Assembly: GCA_019119595.1 (NCBI GenBank)
Contig: DWWS01000021.1
Location: 62,001-126,000 of the forward strand
Source: Candidatus Eisenbergiella merdavium
GTDB lineage: Bacteria > Bacillota > Clostridia > Lachnospirales > Lachnospiraceae
DNA: 64,000 bases
Reading direction: 5' to 3'
The translations under genes were made by a program, and so were the position numbers. The notes under the pieces were generated by a model. That model worked only from the letters and a program-made list of their open reading frames with translations, was not told the origin of the DNA and did not search any database. Of this stretch, positions 8,918-17,356 are shown piece by piece; the stretch's first letter is position 1; each line of letters begins with the position of its first letter.

Positions 8918-9376
8918 TTAACAGTACAGATAATATCCATCTTCTTTTTTCAATCTCTCGGTTATGATTATAATTTCTGCTTCACCATCACCATAAATTT
9001 CCCCTAATGCTCTTAATGGGAATATTTTTGACCCGCTCATAATAATTATTTTATGTACAGCTTGATTAGCTTCTTCATTACTATATTTCTGAGCTGTCTC
9101 TAGCAATAGTGATGCAGATAGATACGGTCTGTCTGTAAACGTCATTTCTCCTGCTCTATATCCAACGATATCAAACGGAACCTTCGGGCATAGCCTAAAG
9201 CACTCCTCTATTGCTTTTATACATCTTATATCACTATTTTCACTGGTTCGCCTTCCTCTTGCCTGAATAGAGCCAATACCGACTTTTATCTCTTTGGATA
9301 ACCCCTCCGCAAACTCCCCATAATACTGTAAAGCAAATTCTGTGCTTTCCTTCCAATCACAAAATTCTTTTCTCAT
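8918..9376 (-). CDS. Predicted small R-S-E mono-ADP-ribosyltransferase
   Basis: This 152-aa protein starts at an ATG preceded by AGGAGG. Three motifs appear in the order and spacing of the arginine-type (R-S-E) ADP-ribosyltransferases such as C2/iota-like toxins and phage enzymes: GYRAGE (Arg74), YLSASLL (Ser87-x-Ser89, the STS position) and GDGEAEIIII (Glu132-x-Glu134, the ExE position). The PLRAL segment before ExE also fits the fold. There is no signal peptide or membrane helix, so it should act in the cytoplasm or as a delivered effector. It stands alone, convergent with the conjugation genes, with no obvious immunity gene beside it. The activity and target are inference; the motif set is seen directly. 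Confidence 0.65.
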   Translation of the reverse strand: MRKEFCDWKESTEFALQYYGEFAEGLSKEIKVGIGSIQARGRRTSENSDIRCIKAIEECFRLCPKVPFDIVGYRAGEMTFTDRPYLSASLLLETAQKYSNEEANQAVHKIIIMSGSKIFPLRALGEIYGDGEAEIIIITERLKKEDGYYLYC

Positions 9377-9480
9377 ATTTTTCCTCCTGACTTAATCATT
9401 CCCCCTAATTTTTTGTTCATTCTATCAATATTTATTCGACAAAACAATAACAATTTCAAATTTTCTTCGCCATAAATTCA

Positions 9481-9525
9481 TGGCCCAAAACTGTCGCAAA
9501 CTGACACACTTCTTCGGTTTACACC
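9481..9525 (+). repeat. 45-bp repeat, left copy (upstream of RiPP operon)
   Basis: The segment from TGGCCCAAAACTGTCGCAAA to TTTACACC matches 17190-17234 at 41 of 45 positions in the same orientation. It lies about 150 bases before the radical SAM gene. It ends in TTTACA, which could act as a -35 element, but the expected -10 position here reads CTATTT and is poor. The intergenic region 9377-9673 shows no other clear feature. Confidence 0.85.
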
Positions 9526-9673
9526 ATTCTCCAAATCTTTCTATTTCCCAACCGTATTTTTATCATATAATTGGCTTTTTTTGACATATTCCTATATTTA
9601 CATTTCTCTAAACTATAATTATTGATAAATAATAGCATTTTCTGCTCAGTTTTATAAACCCGGAGGACAAAAG

Positions 9674-11809
9674 ATGGTTTCAGAAAACTACAAAATTGGC
9701 CGTGGCGTTCCAACATGGCGTGATGGATCAGCACAATCTATATCCTTCGTAGTCACAGAAGACTGCAATCTGAGATGCAAATACTGCTACATTACTCATA
9801 AATCCACCAATGAAAAAATGAGCTTTGATGTGGCTCGTCAATTCATTGATTACATTTTAAGCGGAAAGGTACATTGTGCCCCTGCCGTAATACTTGATTT
9901 TATCGGAGGTGAGCCATTTCTTGAAGTAGATCTGATCGACCAGATCTGCGATTATTTCAAAATAAAGACATATGAGCTTCAACATCCCTGGTTTTGGAAC
10001 TATCGCTTTAACTTTTCCACAAACGGAATTAATTTTGGCAGCCAAAAGGTTCAGAATTATCTTATGAAAAATAAGGGGAAGGTTTCTGTCTGCCTGACCA
10101 TCGATGGCAATAAGGAAAAGCATGACCTTCAGCGGGTTTTTCCCGATGGAACCGGCTCGTATGATAGCGTAGTTGCCAATATTCCTTTATATCTGAAGGA
10201 ATTTTCCCCTAATACCAAGGTAACCTATGCCAGCGATGACCTGATCTATTTGAAAGACAGCATAGTAAATCTGTGGAATCTTGGAATTACCGAAGTTGCT
10301 GCCAATGTTGTTTTCGAGGATGTCTGGAAGGAAGGAGACGACACCATCCTGGAAGATCAGCTCAAACAGCTGGCGGATTACATCTTGGAAAACGGGCTTT
10401 ACAGGAAAGTACGCTGTACCTTCTTTTCTGACAGCATTGGCGGATATCTGAAGGAACAGTTTCTGGATAAACCAACCTGCGGCGCAGGCAAAATGATAGC
10501 GCTGGGCCCTGATGGAAAATTTTATCCCTGCATCCGTTATAAGGACTATTCCCTCAATGACAAGAAGGAGTGGCTGATCGGTGATATAACACATGGGCTT
10601 GATATGGAAAAAATCAGACCTTTTATGGTAGCCGGTAATCGCTTTCAAAGCGATCCCGAATGTCTGTCCTGCCCTGTGGGACAGGGCTGCAGTCACTGTC
10701 AGGGATTTAACTATGACGAAGCGGATACCGATACCAATTTTCAGCGTGCAAAATATATCTGCAAAATGCACAAAGCTCGTGTACGGGCAAATGAATATTA
10801 CTTCGCCCAACTGCAAAATCGCTATGGAATCAAAAGAGCATGGCATCCGGACCGTAGAAAGATGTATTTTCTTTTGTCCGATAACTACGTTAATTTCTGC
10901 TGCTATCGTAATGAAAGAACGCTGGAAAGCACTACAATGGATATCCGTATGTTGGAGAGAGGGCTTAACTATTGTATAGAAAACTTTTTTGAGGCTGTTT
11001 TAATTCATCCAAAGGCACGGATCATAGATATTACACTTCCTCAGATTAAGGAGTTTAGCGTATGCCACATGGTCTCGGGCAGTTTGTATGATGAAGCCTC
11101 CAGAAGGTACTGCAATGTTCTGCCTGTATTTGAGGCCGGGGAAGCAGATACCGCTTCTGGTCCCCAGATAGATAACTGTGTGCTGAATATAACAGAAACT
11201 AATATCCGCTCTCTTGCCGGAGAAGTAATTTCCCTTCTGAGGAAGGCGCAAAGAGTAAACGTAAATATACATGAGCTCAGTCCATCTTTTCCGGAGCAGG
11301 AATATAGAGAGCAGCTGATAAAAATCGAACAGGTTCTCATTGGCTTTCCTAGCAAAGAATGCAACCTGATTACAGACAGACTTTACCTGAAAAATTTCAG
11401 TAATTGCAAAGCAGGCGAGCGCGCTTTTACACTTGCTCCAAATGGGGATATATATACCTGCGCAGGGCTTTATGAAGCTGGATTGGAACAATCCATCGGC
11501 AATCTTCAATATGGAATGACCAATCACAAAAATCCCCAGCTGTACAGTATGAAGTACCATCCGATCTGCCAGACGTGTGATGCCTATCAGTGCAGAAATT
11601 GCATATACCAAAATAAAAAGGGAACCGCAGAAGTGAATGTATCGCCCTCCTACCAATGTAGGAAAAGCCATATTGAAAGAGAAGTCAGTCAAAAATATCA
11701 AACAGATATAGCATGGCCTGGTGAACGGATACCGGATATTTCCTATTTAGATCCAATTTCAAATATTCCCGGTATACAAAATTCTACCTATTCCTTTTAT
11801 CAGACTTGA
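9674..11809 (+). CDS. Radical SAM peptide maturase for a CXXX-repeat peptide, two-module
   Basis: This 711-aa enzyme begins after GGAGGACAAAAG. Residues 31-38 carry the radical SAM cluster CX3CX2C (CNLRCKYC). A SPASM-type auxiliary cluster region follows (GPDGKFYPCIRYKD, then CLSCPVGQGCSHC near 330-345). From about residue 395 a second module begins; it has no CX3CX2C but has its own SPASM-like end (APNGDIYTCAGLYE, then CQTCDAYQCRNC). This layout resembles the radical SAM and partner maturase families defined for CXXX-repeat target peptides (TIGRFAM series, recalled), here apparently fused. It would install thioether or related crosslinks in the Cys-rich peptide encoded at 15005. Confidence 0.85.
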   Translation: MVSENYKIGRGVPTWRDGSAQSISFVVTEDCNLRCKYCYITHKSTNEKMSFDVARQFIDYILSGKVHCAPAVILDFIGGEPFLEVDLIDQICDYFKIKTYELQHPWFWNYRFNFSTNGINFGSQKVQNYLMKNKGKVSVCLTIDGNKEKHDLQRVFPDGTGSYDSVVANIPLYLKEFSPNTKVTYASDDLIYLKDSIVNLWNLGITEVAANVVFEDVWKEGDDTILEDQLKQLADYILENGLYRKVRCTFFSDSIGGYLKEQFLDKPTCGAGKMIALGPDGKFYPCIRYKDYSLNDKKEWLIGDITHGLDMEKIRPFMVAGNRFQSDPECLSCPVGQGCSHCQGFNYDEADTDTNFQRAKYICKMHKARVRANEYYFAQLQNRYGIKRAWHPDRRKMYFLLSDNYVNFCCYRNERTLESTTMDIRMLERGLNYCIENFFEAVLIHPKARIIDITLPQIKEFSVCHMVSGSLYDEASRRYCNVLPVFEAGEADTASGPQIDNCVLNITETNIRSLAGEVISLLRKAQRVNVNIHELSPSFPEQEYREQLIKIEQVLIGFPSKECNLITDRLYLKNFSNCKAGERAFTLAPNGDIYTCAGLYEAGLEQSIGNLQYGMTNHKNPQLYSMKYHPICQTCDAYQCRNCIYQNKKGTAEVNVSPSYQCRKSHIEREVSQKYQTDIAWPGERIPDISYLDPISNIPGIQNSTYSFYQT

Positions 11810-11844
11810 TTTTGAAGGAATATTCATCAACAAGAGAGGTACAT

Positions 11845-12108
11845 ATGGAAAAACCGCTTAAAGTATTAAATGAACGCGAAGCTGATGAAATTCTGGAGCT
11901 TTTTGAGAAAAAAACCGCGATGGAAAATCTATTCCTGATCCTCGACAAAGAAAATCAGGCCGACCTCTTTTCATCCCTAAGAGAAGATTACAAAAATCTT
12001 CTTCACAAATACCAGGCCTGGTGGGAACGTATTTCTCAGGAAAACGGATGGGATAAGGAAAAGCTATATATTGATTTCAGCACCAGAGAAATTCTGCCGC
12101 TAAACTGA
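11845..12108 (+). CDS. CXXX-repeat peptide modification accessory protein
   Basis: This 87-aa protein follows the radical SAM gene closely. The start at 11845 is chosen because GAGAGG precedes it; an in-frame ATG at 11806 overlapping the previous stop lacks a ribosome site. It is acidic and helical (READEILELFEKKTAMENLF) and ends in WDKEKLYIDFSTREILPLN. It fits the small 'CXXX repeat peptide modification system protein' that accompanies these maturases, by size and position. It may be a leader-peptide recognition or chaperone subunit; that role is inferred. Confidence 0.7.
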   Translation: MEKPLKVLNEREADEILELFEKKTAMENLFLILDKENQADLFSSLREDYKNLLHKYQAWWERISQENGWDKEKLYIDFSTREILPLN

Positions 12109-12122
12109 CGAAAGAGGATAAG

Positions 12123-13244
12123 ATGAGACGAAATAAAAAAATCTGGATTACTGCTTTACTGCTTGCTTTTATGACTATTACAGCCTGCGGAAAAGAATTG
12201 GAGCATATAGAGCCTTTACCGATGGAAAGCATTCCCCAATCAGAAGAAGCCGTCGAAACAGAAACTCCGCACATTTCAGAGTCCTCAGAATATACCAGTT
12301 ATCTTACAGGGCTTCCAGTCACAGAAGAGGAGCAGAATAAAAGACCAATTGCCGTTATGCTAAATAATATTGAGGCAGGCTGCCCGCAATATGGCATCGC
12401 AAAAGCATCTGTTATTTATGAAGCACCTGTTGAATCCCGCATCACGCGGTTAATGGGGATCTTTGAAGATTGGGAAGGAATTGAAAAGATAGGATATGTC
12501 CGGAGCAGCCGGGACTATTTTGTTTACTGTGCTTTGGAGCATGATGCCTTTTATTGCCATTTTGGACAAGCTACTCCCTATGTTGGTGAACTTCTTAACA
12601 GCGACAGAGTTGATAACATCAGCGCAGCCGTTGCGGGAATTGACCATCCTGCCCAATATGCTTATTACAGGACCTCTGACAGAAGCGCCCCACACAATGT
12701 TGCCACATCCGGCCCGGATATTCTAAAGGATGTCGAAAATTTCGGCTATAATAAAGAGTATGGAGATAGCTTTACCCCGAAATTCATTTTCTCTGATCAG
12801 ACAGATGTGCTCTATCAGGATATGCCTGATGTCACAGAAATCTATCCCGGAGGGAAATCTCCTTCCGCTATGAATGGATATGGAAAAATACAGGCTTACT
12901 TCGTTTATGAAAACGGGAAATACTCCCGGTATCAATACGGCGGCCCGCACATTGATGAAGAAACCGGGGAACAGCTTACTTATGATAATGTAATCCTTCA
13001 GTATTGCTATGGAGAAGTACGGGATCAAAATGATTATCTGGCTTTTCGCTGTCATGGAGACGATGGATATCCGGTGCAGGTTTTTACAAGGGGCAAGATG
13101 ATAAACGGAACGTGGTCTCGGGCCACCGATAACGATCCGGCCATCTATGTTGACGATAACGGGGAACGTATTCAGCTCAGTCCAGGCCGGACATGGGTAT
13201 GCTTCATCTGGACAGACTATGCAGAGGATGTTCAGCTTAATTAG
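12123..13244 (+). CDS. DUF3048 (YerB-like) lipoprotein
   Basis: This 373-aa protein has a lipoprotein signal peptide: basic N-terminus, hydrophobic stretch, and lipobox TITAC with Cys21. The mature part carries the DUF3048/YerB pattern: RPIAVMLNNIEAGCPQYGIA, then YEAPVESRITRLMGIFEDW, then GYVRSSRDYF, plus the C-terminal YDNVILQYC and GRTWVCFIW. The family is extracytoplasmic and of unknown biochemical function. Its place between a peptide maturase and an exporter is unusual and suggests a role in handling, sensing or immunity towards the exported peptide. That is inference from position. Confidence 0.88.
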   Translation: MRRNKKIWITALLLAFMTITACGKELEHIEPLPMESIPQSEEAVETETPHISESSEYTSYLTGLPVTEEEQNKRPIAVMLNNIEAGCPQYGIAKASVIYEAPVESRITRLMGIFEDWEGIEKIGYVRSSRDYFVYCALEHDAFYCHFGQATPYVGELLNSDRVDNISAAVAGIDHPAQYAYYRTSDRSAPHNVATSGPDILKDVENFGYNKEYGDSFTPKFIFSDQTDVLYQDMPDVTEIYPGGKSPSAMNGYGKIQAYFVYENGKYSRYQYGGPHIDEETGEQLTYDNVILQYCYGEVRDQNDYLAFRCHGDDGYPVQVFTRGKMINGTWSRATDNDPAIYVDDNGERIQLSPGRTWVCFIWTDYAEDVQLN

Positions 13245-13245
13245 T

Positions 13246-14979
13246 ATGAATAAGGTATCAGAGACCCAAAAGTTTATCCAGGACCATTTAAAGGGGCAGA
13301 AAAGGTATCTCGTAGTATTATTATTTATTCTCATACTGGGGATTGCCCTTACCAGCTCGCTGCCTCTTCTTTATGGAAAGCTTGTTGACCATATTACGGA
13401 ATACCGGCTCAAAGAATTTCATATTATTTTTGCCTTATATTTAACCTTTTCCCTGCTATCACTTTTACTTAGCAGCATTGAGGCATTTTATGGAGAATGG
13501 GTTTCTTTTCTATTTTCCTCTCAAATGAAAAAAAACTTATTTGCTTCAATAATATCCTTGAAGTGTGCGGAAATAGAAAAACGGGAAAGCGGTGAATTAA
13601 TTTCCCGTTTGAACGGAGATGTTGAGGTCATAACCTCCTTCTGCATTAGCCTGATAACCTCTGCTTTGACCATCATTATGAATACGGCCGTAGCCCTATT
13701 TTTTATTTTAAGGCTGTCAGGTACGTTAGCCAGAATTGCATTATTGTTTTTACCGCTTTCCATTTTTACAAACTACTATTTCAAAAAGAAGTATAAAGAG
13801 ATACAGCGCTGTAAAAGACGGTTTAGAGATCAATTCTATTCATTTCAAGTGCAGATATTGAGCAATATTATGGCATTTCGTCCTTTTGGGATAGAAAATA
13901 AATATACTGACAAATTTTCTGAATATATGAGGGAGCAATGGAAGATTACTCAAAAAGAAAAGCAGATCAATATCTGCTCCACTCTTATCGGGGGGATTGT
14001 TTCTAACCTCTCTTCCTTTGCTTTACTATATTGCTCCGCAAAGTTAATATGGGATCAATCTTTTTCCCTGGGAAGTATGACCGCATTTATGAGTTATATC
14101 TCTCAATTGACACGGGAAATAAACCGCATGCTGAATCTGAATATGGAATCTCAAAATGTCATTGTGAGTATGCAACGGATAACTGAGATGGAAAACCTTC
14201 CTTCGGAACGGCAGCAGCTTACTTTCAACACGATATGCAGGCCATTAAACACTATCAAGACCAGGAACCTGTCATTTGCTTATAAACCGGAGAGAATGGT
14301 TTTATCAGGCCTTTCGTTAAAAATATCTGATCCGGGACTCTATACCATTGTTGGAAAAAACGGTTCCGGAAAAAGCACCCTTTTAAAGCTTTTAGCCGGA
14401 TATTATGATACATATATTGGGCAGATTCTGATAGGTGATCAAAAAATAGAGAGTATTCCCCTTTCGCAATTGAGGGGATCCGTAAAGTATATTTCAGGGA
14501 CTCCTTATATAGAGAATCTTTCTTTCTATGATAACATCCGCTTCTTTTATAAGGATATTAAAGAAAACAACATCCGGGAAGCATATCATTTGGTTGGTCT
14601 GTCCAATTATATTGAATCACTTCCCGACGGGTATCATACTCTGGCCGGTGCCAATGGAACGAATTTGTCAAACGGCCAGAAACAGAAGCTTAATATAGCA
14701 AGAGCGCTTGCAAGTGAAGCCTCTGTTCTGTTATTTGACGAAATAACTTCTGAAATTGATGGCAGCTCTGAGGCAGAAATAAACATGATCCTTGAACAGC
14801 TTGCCACATCCAGAATCATCATACATGCCACCCATCGGATAGCATCCGCGCAGATGGGCAGACAGATCTTTGTAATGGAGAACGGAAAGATAAATATAGA
14901 TGGAACGCATGAATACCTGTTAAAGCATTCTGCCCTATATAAAAATCTTTTCGTTCAACAAAATCAGAAGACCTTATAA
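13246..14979 (+). CDS. ABC exporter (permease-ATPase fusion) of the peptide cluster
   Basis: This ~577-aa half-transporter has six predicted membrane helices in the first 300 residues and a full ATPase domain. Walker A is VGKNGSGKSTLL, the signature is LSNGQKQKLNIARAL, Walker B is VLLFDEITSE and the H-loop is IIHATHR. There is no N-terminal C39 peptidase domain, so it would not cleave a leader itself. The start at 13246 immediately follows the lipoprotein stop; an in-frame ATG at 13228 overlaps it and is an alternative. It probably exports the modified Cys-rich peptide encoded directly downstream. Confidence 0.9.
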   Translation: MNKVSETQKFIQDHLKGQKRYLVVLLFILILGIALTSSLPLLYGKLVDHITEYRLKEFHIIFALYLTFSLLSLLLSSIEAFYGEWVSFLFSSQMKKNLFASIISLKCAEIEKRESGELISRLNGDVEVITSFCISLITSALTIIMNTAVALFFILRLSGTLARIALLFLPLSIFTNYYFKKKYKEIQRCKRRFRDQFYSFQVQILSNIMAFRPFGIENKYTDKFSEYMREQWKITQKEKQINICSTLIGGIVSNLSSFALLYCSAKLIWDQSFSLGSMTAFMSYISQLTREINRMLNLNMESQNVIVSMQRITEMENLPSERQQLTFNTICRPLNTIKTRNLSFAYKPERMVLSGLSLKISDPGLYTIVGKNGSGKSTLLKLLAGYYDTYIGQILIGDQKIESIPLSQLRGSVKYISGTPYIENLSFYDNIRFFYKDIKENNIREAYHLVGLSNYIESLPDGYHTLAGANGTNLSNGQKQKLNIARALASEASVLLFDEITSEIDGSSEAEINMILEQLATSRIIIHATHRIASAQMGRQIFVMENGKINIDGTHEYLLKHSALYKNLFVQQNQKTL

Positions 14980-15004
14980 GCATCTTCTGGGAAAGGAGGC
15001 AATT

Positions 15005-15178
15005 ATGTACGAAAGCAAGCTTGACGAACTTCTGTCATCAGAAGAGCTGCTCCGTGTCGATCCTCAGTGCGCAGAGCAGGCCTGCAGAGGCCTGTGCACC
15101 GGTGCATGTTCTTCGGCCTGTAGCGGTTCCTGCAGCGCCGCCTGCGAAGCAACCTGTGCAGCAAACGGGTTCTGGTAA
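15005..15178 (+). CDS. CXXX-repeat ribosomal peptide precursor
   Basis: This 57-aa peptide has an excellent ribosome site (AAAGGAGG, 5 bases before ATG). Residues 1-21 form an acidic, leucine-containing leader (ESKLDELLSSEELLRVDPQ). The core has eight cysteines, at 22, 27, 31, 35, 39, 43, 47 and 51: one CX4C followed by six consecutive CX3C steps with small residues between (RGL, TGA, SSA, SGS, SAA, EAT), then AANGFW. This regular CXXX pattern is the expected target of the radical SAM maturase at 9674. It is the last gene of the operon, after the exporter. The mature product is inferred to be multiply crosslinked. Confidence 0.88.
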   Translation: MYESKLDELLSSEELLRVDPQCAEQACRGLCTGACSSACSGSCSAACEATCAANGFW

Positions 15179-15202
15179 AAGAAAAATGTTGTAACTTTCA
15201 GG

Positions 15203-15247
15203 GCTGCCGTATCAATGACAAAAATCATAGATGCGGCGGCAGCTTTC
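15203..15247 (+). terminator. Hairpin ending the peptide operon
   Basis: GCTGCCG at 15203 pairs with CGGCAGC at 15237, and the tail is only TTTCT. It is a plausible but weak intrinsic terminator after the precursor gene. Between here and 15410 no gene is seen. Confidence 0.5.
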
Positions 15248-15409
15248 TAACACTTTTAGCTAATTTTTTCTCTCGATTTGTTTTTCATAATTATGGTTGA
15301 AAAATCTAGCCAAAGACGTTCTTACTTAAAAAACAAAAATAGTATTTTAGAGAAAAGAACAGTAAACCAGAAATGCTTACTATCCTTTCTATTCTATTCC
15401 CACTACCAT

Positions 15410-15628
15410 TTATGCCTCGTTTGTTTGTATAACCGAAAATGCTCTTTCCATGACTTCTTCATTCGGGAATACAGACATAAGAATATATTTGTCTTTTTTC
15501 CCTTTGAAATTGTCATTCGCTTTACAGTTCATCTCAATTTTGCTCAAAATATCATTATCCATTTTTATCTCTCCGGAATACTTACAAAATTTTTTAGTAA
15601 ACCATTTACGTTTTATACCTTCTATCAT
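15410..15628 (-). CDS. Small uncharacterised protein, partner of the 15669 gene
   Basis: This 72-aa basic protein has a clear ribosome site (GGGAGG, 7 bases before ATG). The sequence includes MIEGIKRKWFTKKFCKYSG and a C-terminal YILMSVFPNEEVMERAF. It has no membrane helix and no motif I recognise. It lies 40 bases downstream of the membrane protein gene on the same strand, so they probably form a two-gene operon with AT-rich composition unlike the surrounding element. Confidence 0.6.
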   Translation of the reverse strand: MIEGIKRKWFTKKFCKYSGEIKMDNDILSKIEMNCKANDNFKGKKDKYILMSVFPNEEVMERAFSVIQTNEA

Positions 15629-15668
15629 TTTTCAACCTCCCAGAAATATAATATGTATAAGTGTTAAT

Positions 15669-16811
15669 TTAATTTCGTTCTCTTCTAGTCCTTTTTCTCT
15701 TTTCTCCTTTGTTACTATAATTTTGTTGACTTACTGATTTTTCATCGTTACATTGATCTTTACTATTGTCAGAATGAGATTGTGTTACCCCATCCAAATA
15801 GAGTTGATATTTATACAACATATTGAACATAGTTGCAGCATATGATTTCACTATATATGTGTAATTCTCTTCTTGTTCAGCTATAAAGGCCGTAAGGCTG
15901 AGAGTATCCACACACAAAAAACCTAAAATACAATAAGAATTTATACTATGTGTATTGGATATTCTCTTTTTTGCTATCCGAATTGGAACAACAATAGTTC
16001 CTTTATAATACTCCTCCCAATTCAAAGTTGTATTCTCATAACTTTTGCCTATCTTTTTCATCTCATTATTAAATTCCAAAAGATTACCTTTATAGAAATA
16101 CGAATCATTACTATTTCTATCATCTGATAAAATAGACATAAAATCCGTATTTCCGCGAATTGGTACACCTTTCTTATCACTTTTCACATCATTGCTACGT
16201 CTTTTGCAATCCGTATTACTAGATCGAGCAAAAGTCCTTACACTTGCATCCTCGATTTTTACATTATTAAAATTCCCTCCGATAATCAACTTTACACATC
16301 CACAAACGGTCTCCCCTGTCAAGTTCGATAGAATACCTGTAAGATTGTCTAAAGATTTTTCCAAGAAGTTTTCCACGGTGTGATGTAATGTTTCTTCAGA
16401 TAATTTTCCTTCTTTTGCATTAAATTCCATCCAATTAATTTCATTTCTATAATCATGCATAAACTTGTAATTATTTACACAAACGATACTTTTTTGCTTT
16501 TCAAATTCCTGCCTTTGCTGTTCTAACCTATTTTCATATTTCTCTAGATTCTCAATAAACTTTACTTTATGATTTTTATATCGAATACACAAAGCAATTA
16601 GGACGATTATCGTTATAACAACTAATACAATCCCATTTATAGGTATATTGGCTGTCCCATTTTCTTCCTTGCTTACAACAATATCTATGATATAACAAAT
16701 ACCACTAAATAGAGGAAGCACAATGGCAACTAAATTTGCCGCTATCTCAATTAATCCTCTTATAGATTCAGGGATTTTTTTATAAAATATATCTATTTTA
16801 CCAGTATTCAT
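15669..16811 (-). CDS. Two-helix membrane protein with coiled coil and GAF-like domain
   Basis: This 380-aa protein starts at an ATG preceded by AAAGGGAAC. Two hydrophobic helices lie near residues 20-45 and 58-82. They are followed by a coiled coil (ENLEKYENRLEQQRQEFEKQ) and a cytoplasmic domain containing YKGTIVVPIRIAKKR and YCILGFLCVDTLS. The latter strand pattern resembles a GAF or GAF-like sensor (VPI..., GFLCVD). The C-terminal ~35 residues are Lys/Arg/Asn-rich and disordered. Function is not known; a membrane-tethered sensor or effector is a possibility. It is AT-rich and minus-strand between two plus-strand operons, suggesting separate acquisition. Confidence 0.65.
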   Translation of the reverse strand: MNTGKIDIFYKKIPESIRGLIEIAANLVAIVLPLFSGICYIIDIVVSKEENGTANIPINGIVLVVITIIVLIALCIRYKNHKVKFIENLEKYENRLEQQRQEFEKQKSIVCVNNYKFMHDYRNEINWMEFNAKEGKLSEETLHHTVENFLEKSLDNLTGILSNLTGETVCGCVKLIIGGNFNNVKIEDASVRTFARSSNTDCKRRSNDVKSDKKGVPIRGNTDFMSILSDDRNSNDSYFYKGNLLEFNNEMKKIGKSYENTTLNWEEYYKGTIVVPIRIAKKRISNTHSINSYCILGFLCVDTLSLTAFIAEQEENYTYIVKSYAATMFNMLYKYQLYLDGVTQSHSDNSKDQCNDEKSVSQQNYSNKGEKRKRTRRERN

Positions 16812-17189
16812 CTTAGGTTCCCTTTGGGTTAATTAACTTTAAAAAATGTTTATCTACTACAGAAATGCGATTTTACTGCACCAATCTCTATAATCATCTA
16901 TCATTTATAACATATCCAGATAGATTTTCTCAAATAAACTACTTTATATTCACTAAAAATATAAAAATTCCTTTCCTGCATCAGACTAATTGTAATTACA
17001 CGCCCCCACGTGTTTCATATTATAACTAAATATCCCTATATAATTTTATTCTAAGAACATCCATATTTTAGCACTAAATGCATAAAAAAAGAAGTATCTT
17101 TTACATTTTTTCGATTTTTAACTTATATACTACTAATATATTATCCCCACATACAACTTAAAATGAACTCAAAGTAGTTTTTCGTACTT
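16812..17189. other. AT-rich intergenic region
   Basis: About 380 bases without a supported gene. It contains the promoter side of the minus-strand membrane protein gene and scattered A/T runs. I see no tRNA, repeat or strong hairpin before the 45-bp repeat at 17190. Confidence 0.6.
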
Positions 17190-17234
17190 TGGCACAAAAC
17201 TGTCGCAAACTGGCACACTTCTGCGATTTACACC
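17190..17234 (+). repeat. 45-bp repeat, right copy (Tad promoter region)
   Basis: This is the second copy of the 9481 site (41 of 45 matches). Within it TGGCACA occurs twice, 21 bases apart (17190 and 17211), on the same face of the helix, and CAAACTG-like words recur at about 10-base spacing. Its last bases, TTTACA, are the -35 of the promoter at 17227. This looks like an activator or repressor binding site fused to a promoter. Confidence 0.85.
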
Positions 17235-17255
17235 GTCATTTTCCTATGCTACAAT
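17227..17255 (+). promoter_or_regulatory. Sigma-A-type promoter of the Tad pilus operon
   Basis: TTTACA, a 17-base spacer, then TACAAT. It is the only good promoter seen before the pilus genes and overlaps the conserved 45-bp site. Confidence 0.75.
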
Positions 17256-17293
17256 CTGTATCGTGATAAATCATAAGTATGTCCCCATACACA

Positions 17294-17334
17294 GGGCGCA
17301 GTCAGGAAATTTCGTTTCCTCCTGCGCCCTTTTC
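17294..17334 (+). terminator. Leader terminator/attenuator before the Tad operon
   Basis: GGGCGCAG pairs with CTGCGCCC around an inner GGAAA/TTTCC stem, followed by TTTTC. It lies about 40 bases after the predicted transcript start and before the first pilus gene. The operon should therefore need readthrough or antitermination. Confidence 0.75.
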
Positions 17335-17356
17335 TCCATCAGAAAGAGGTATACCA

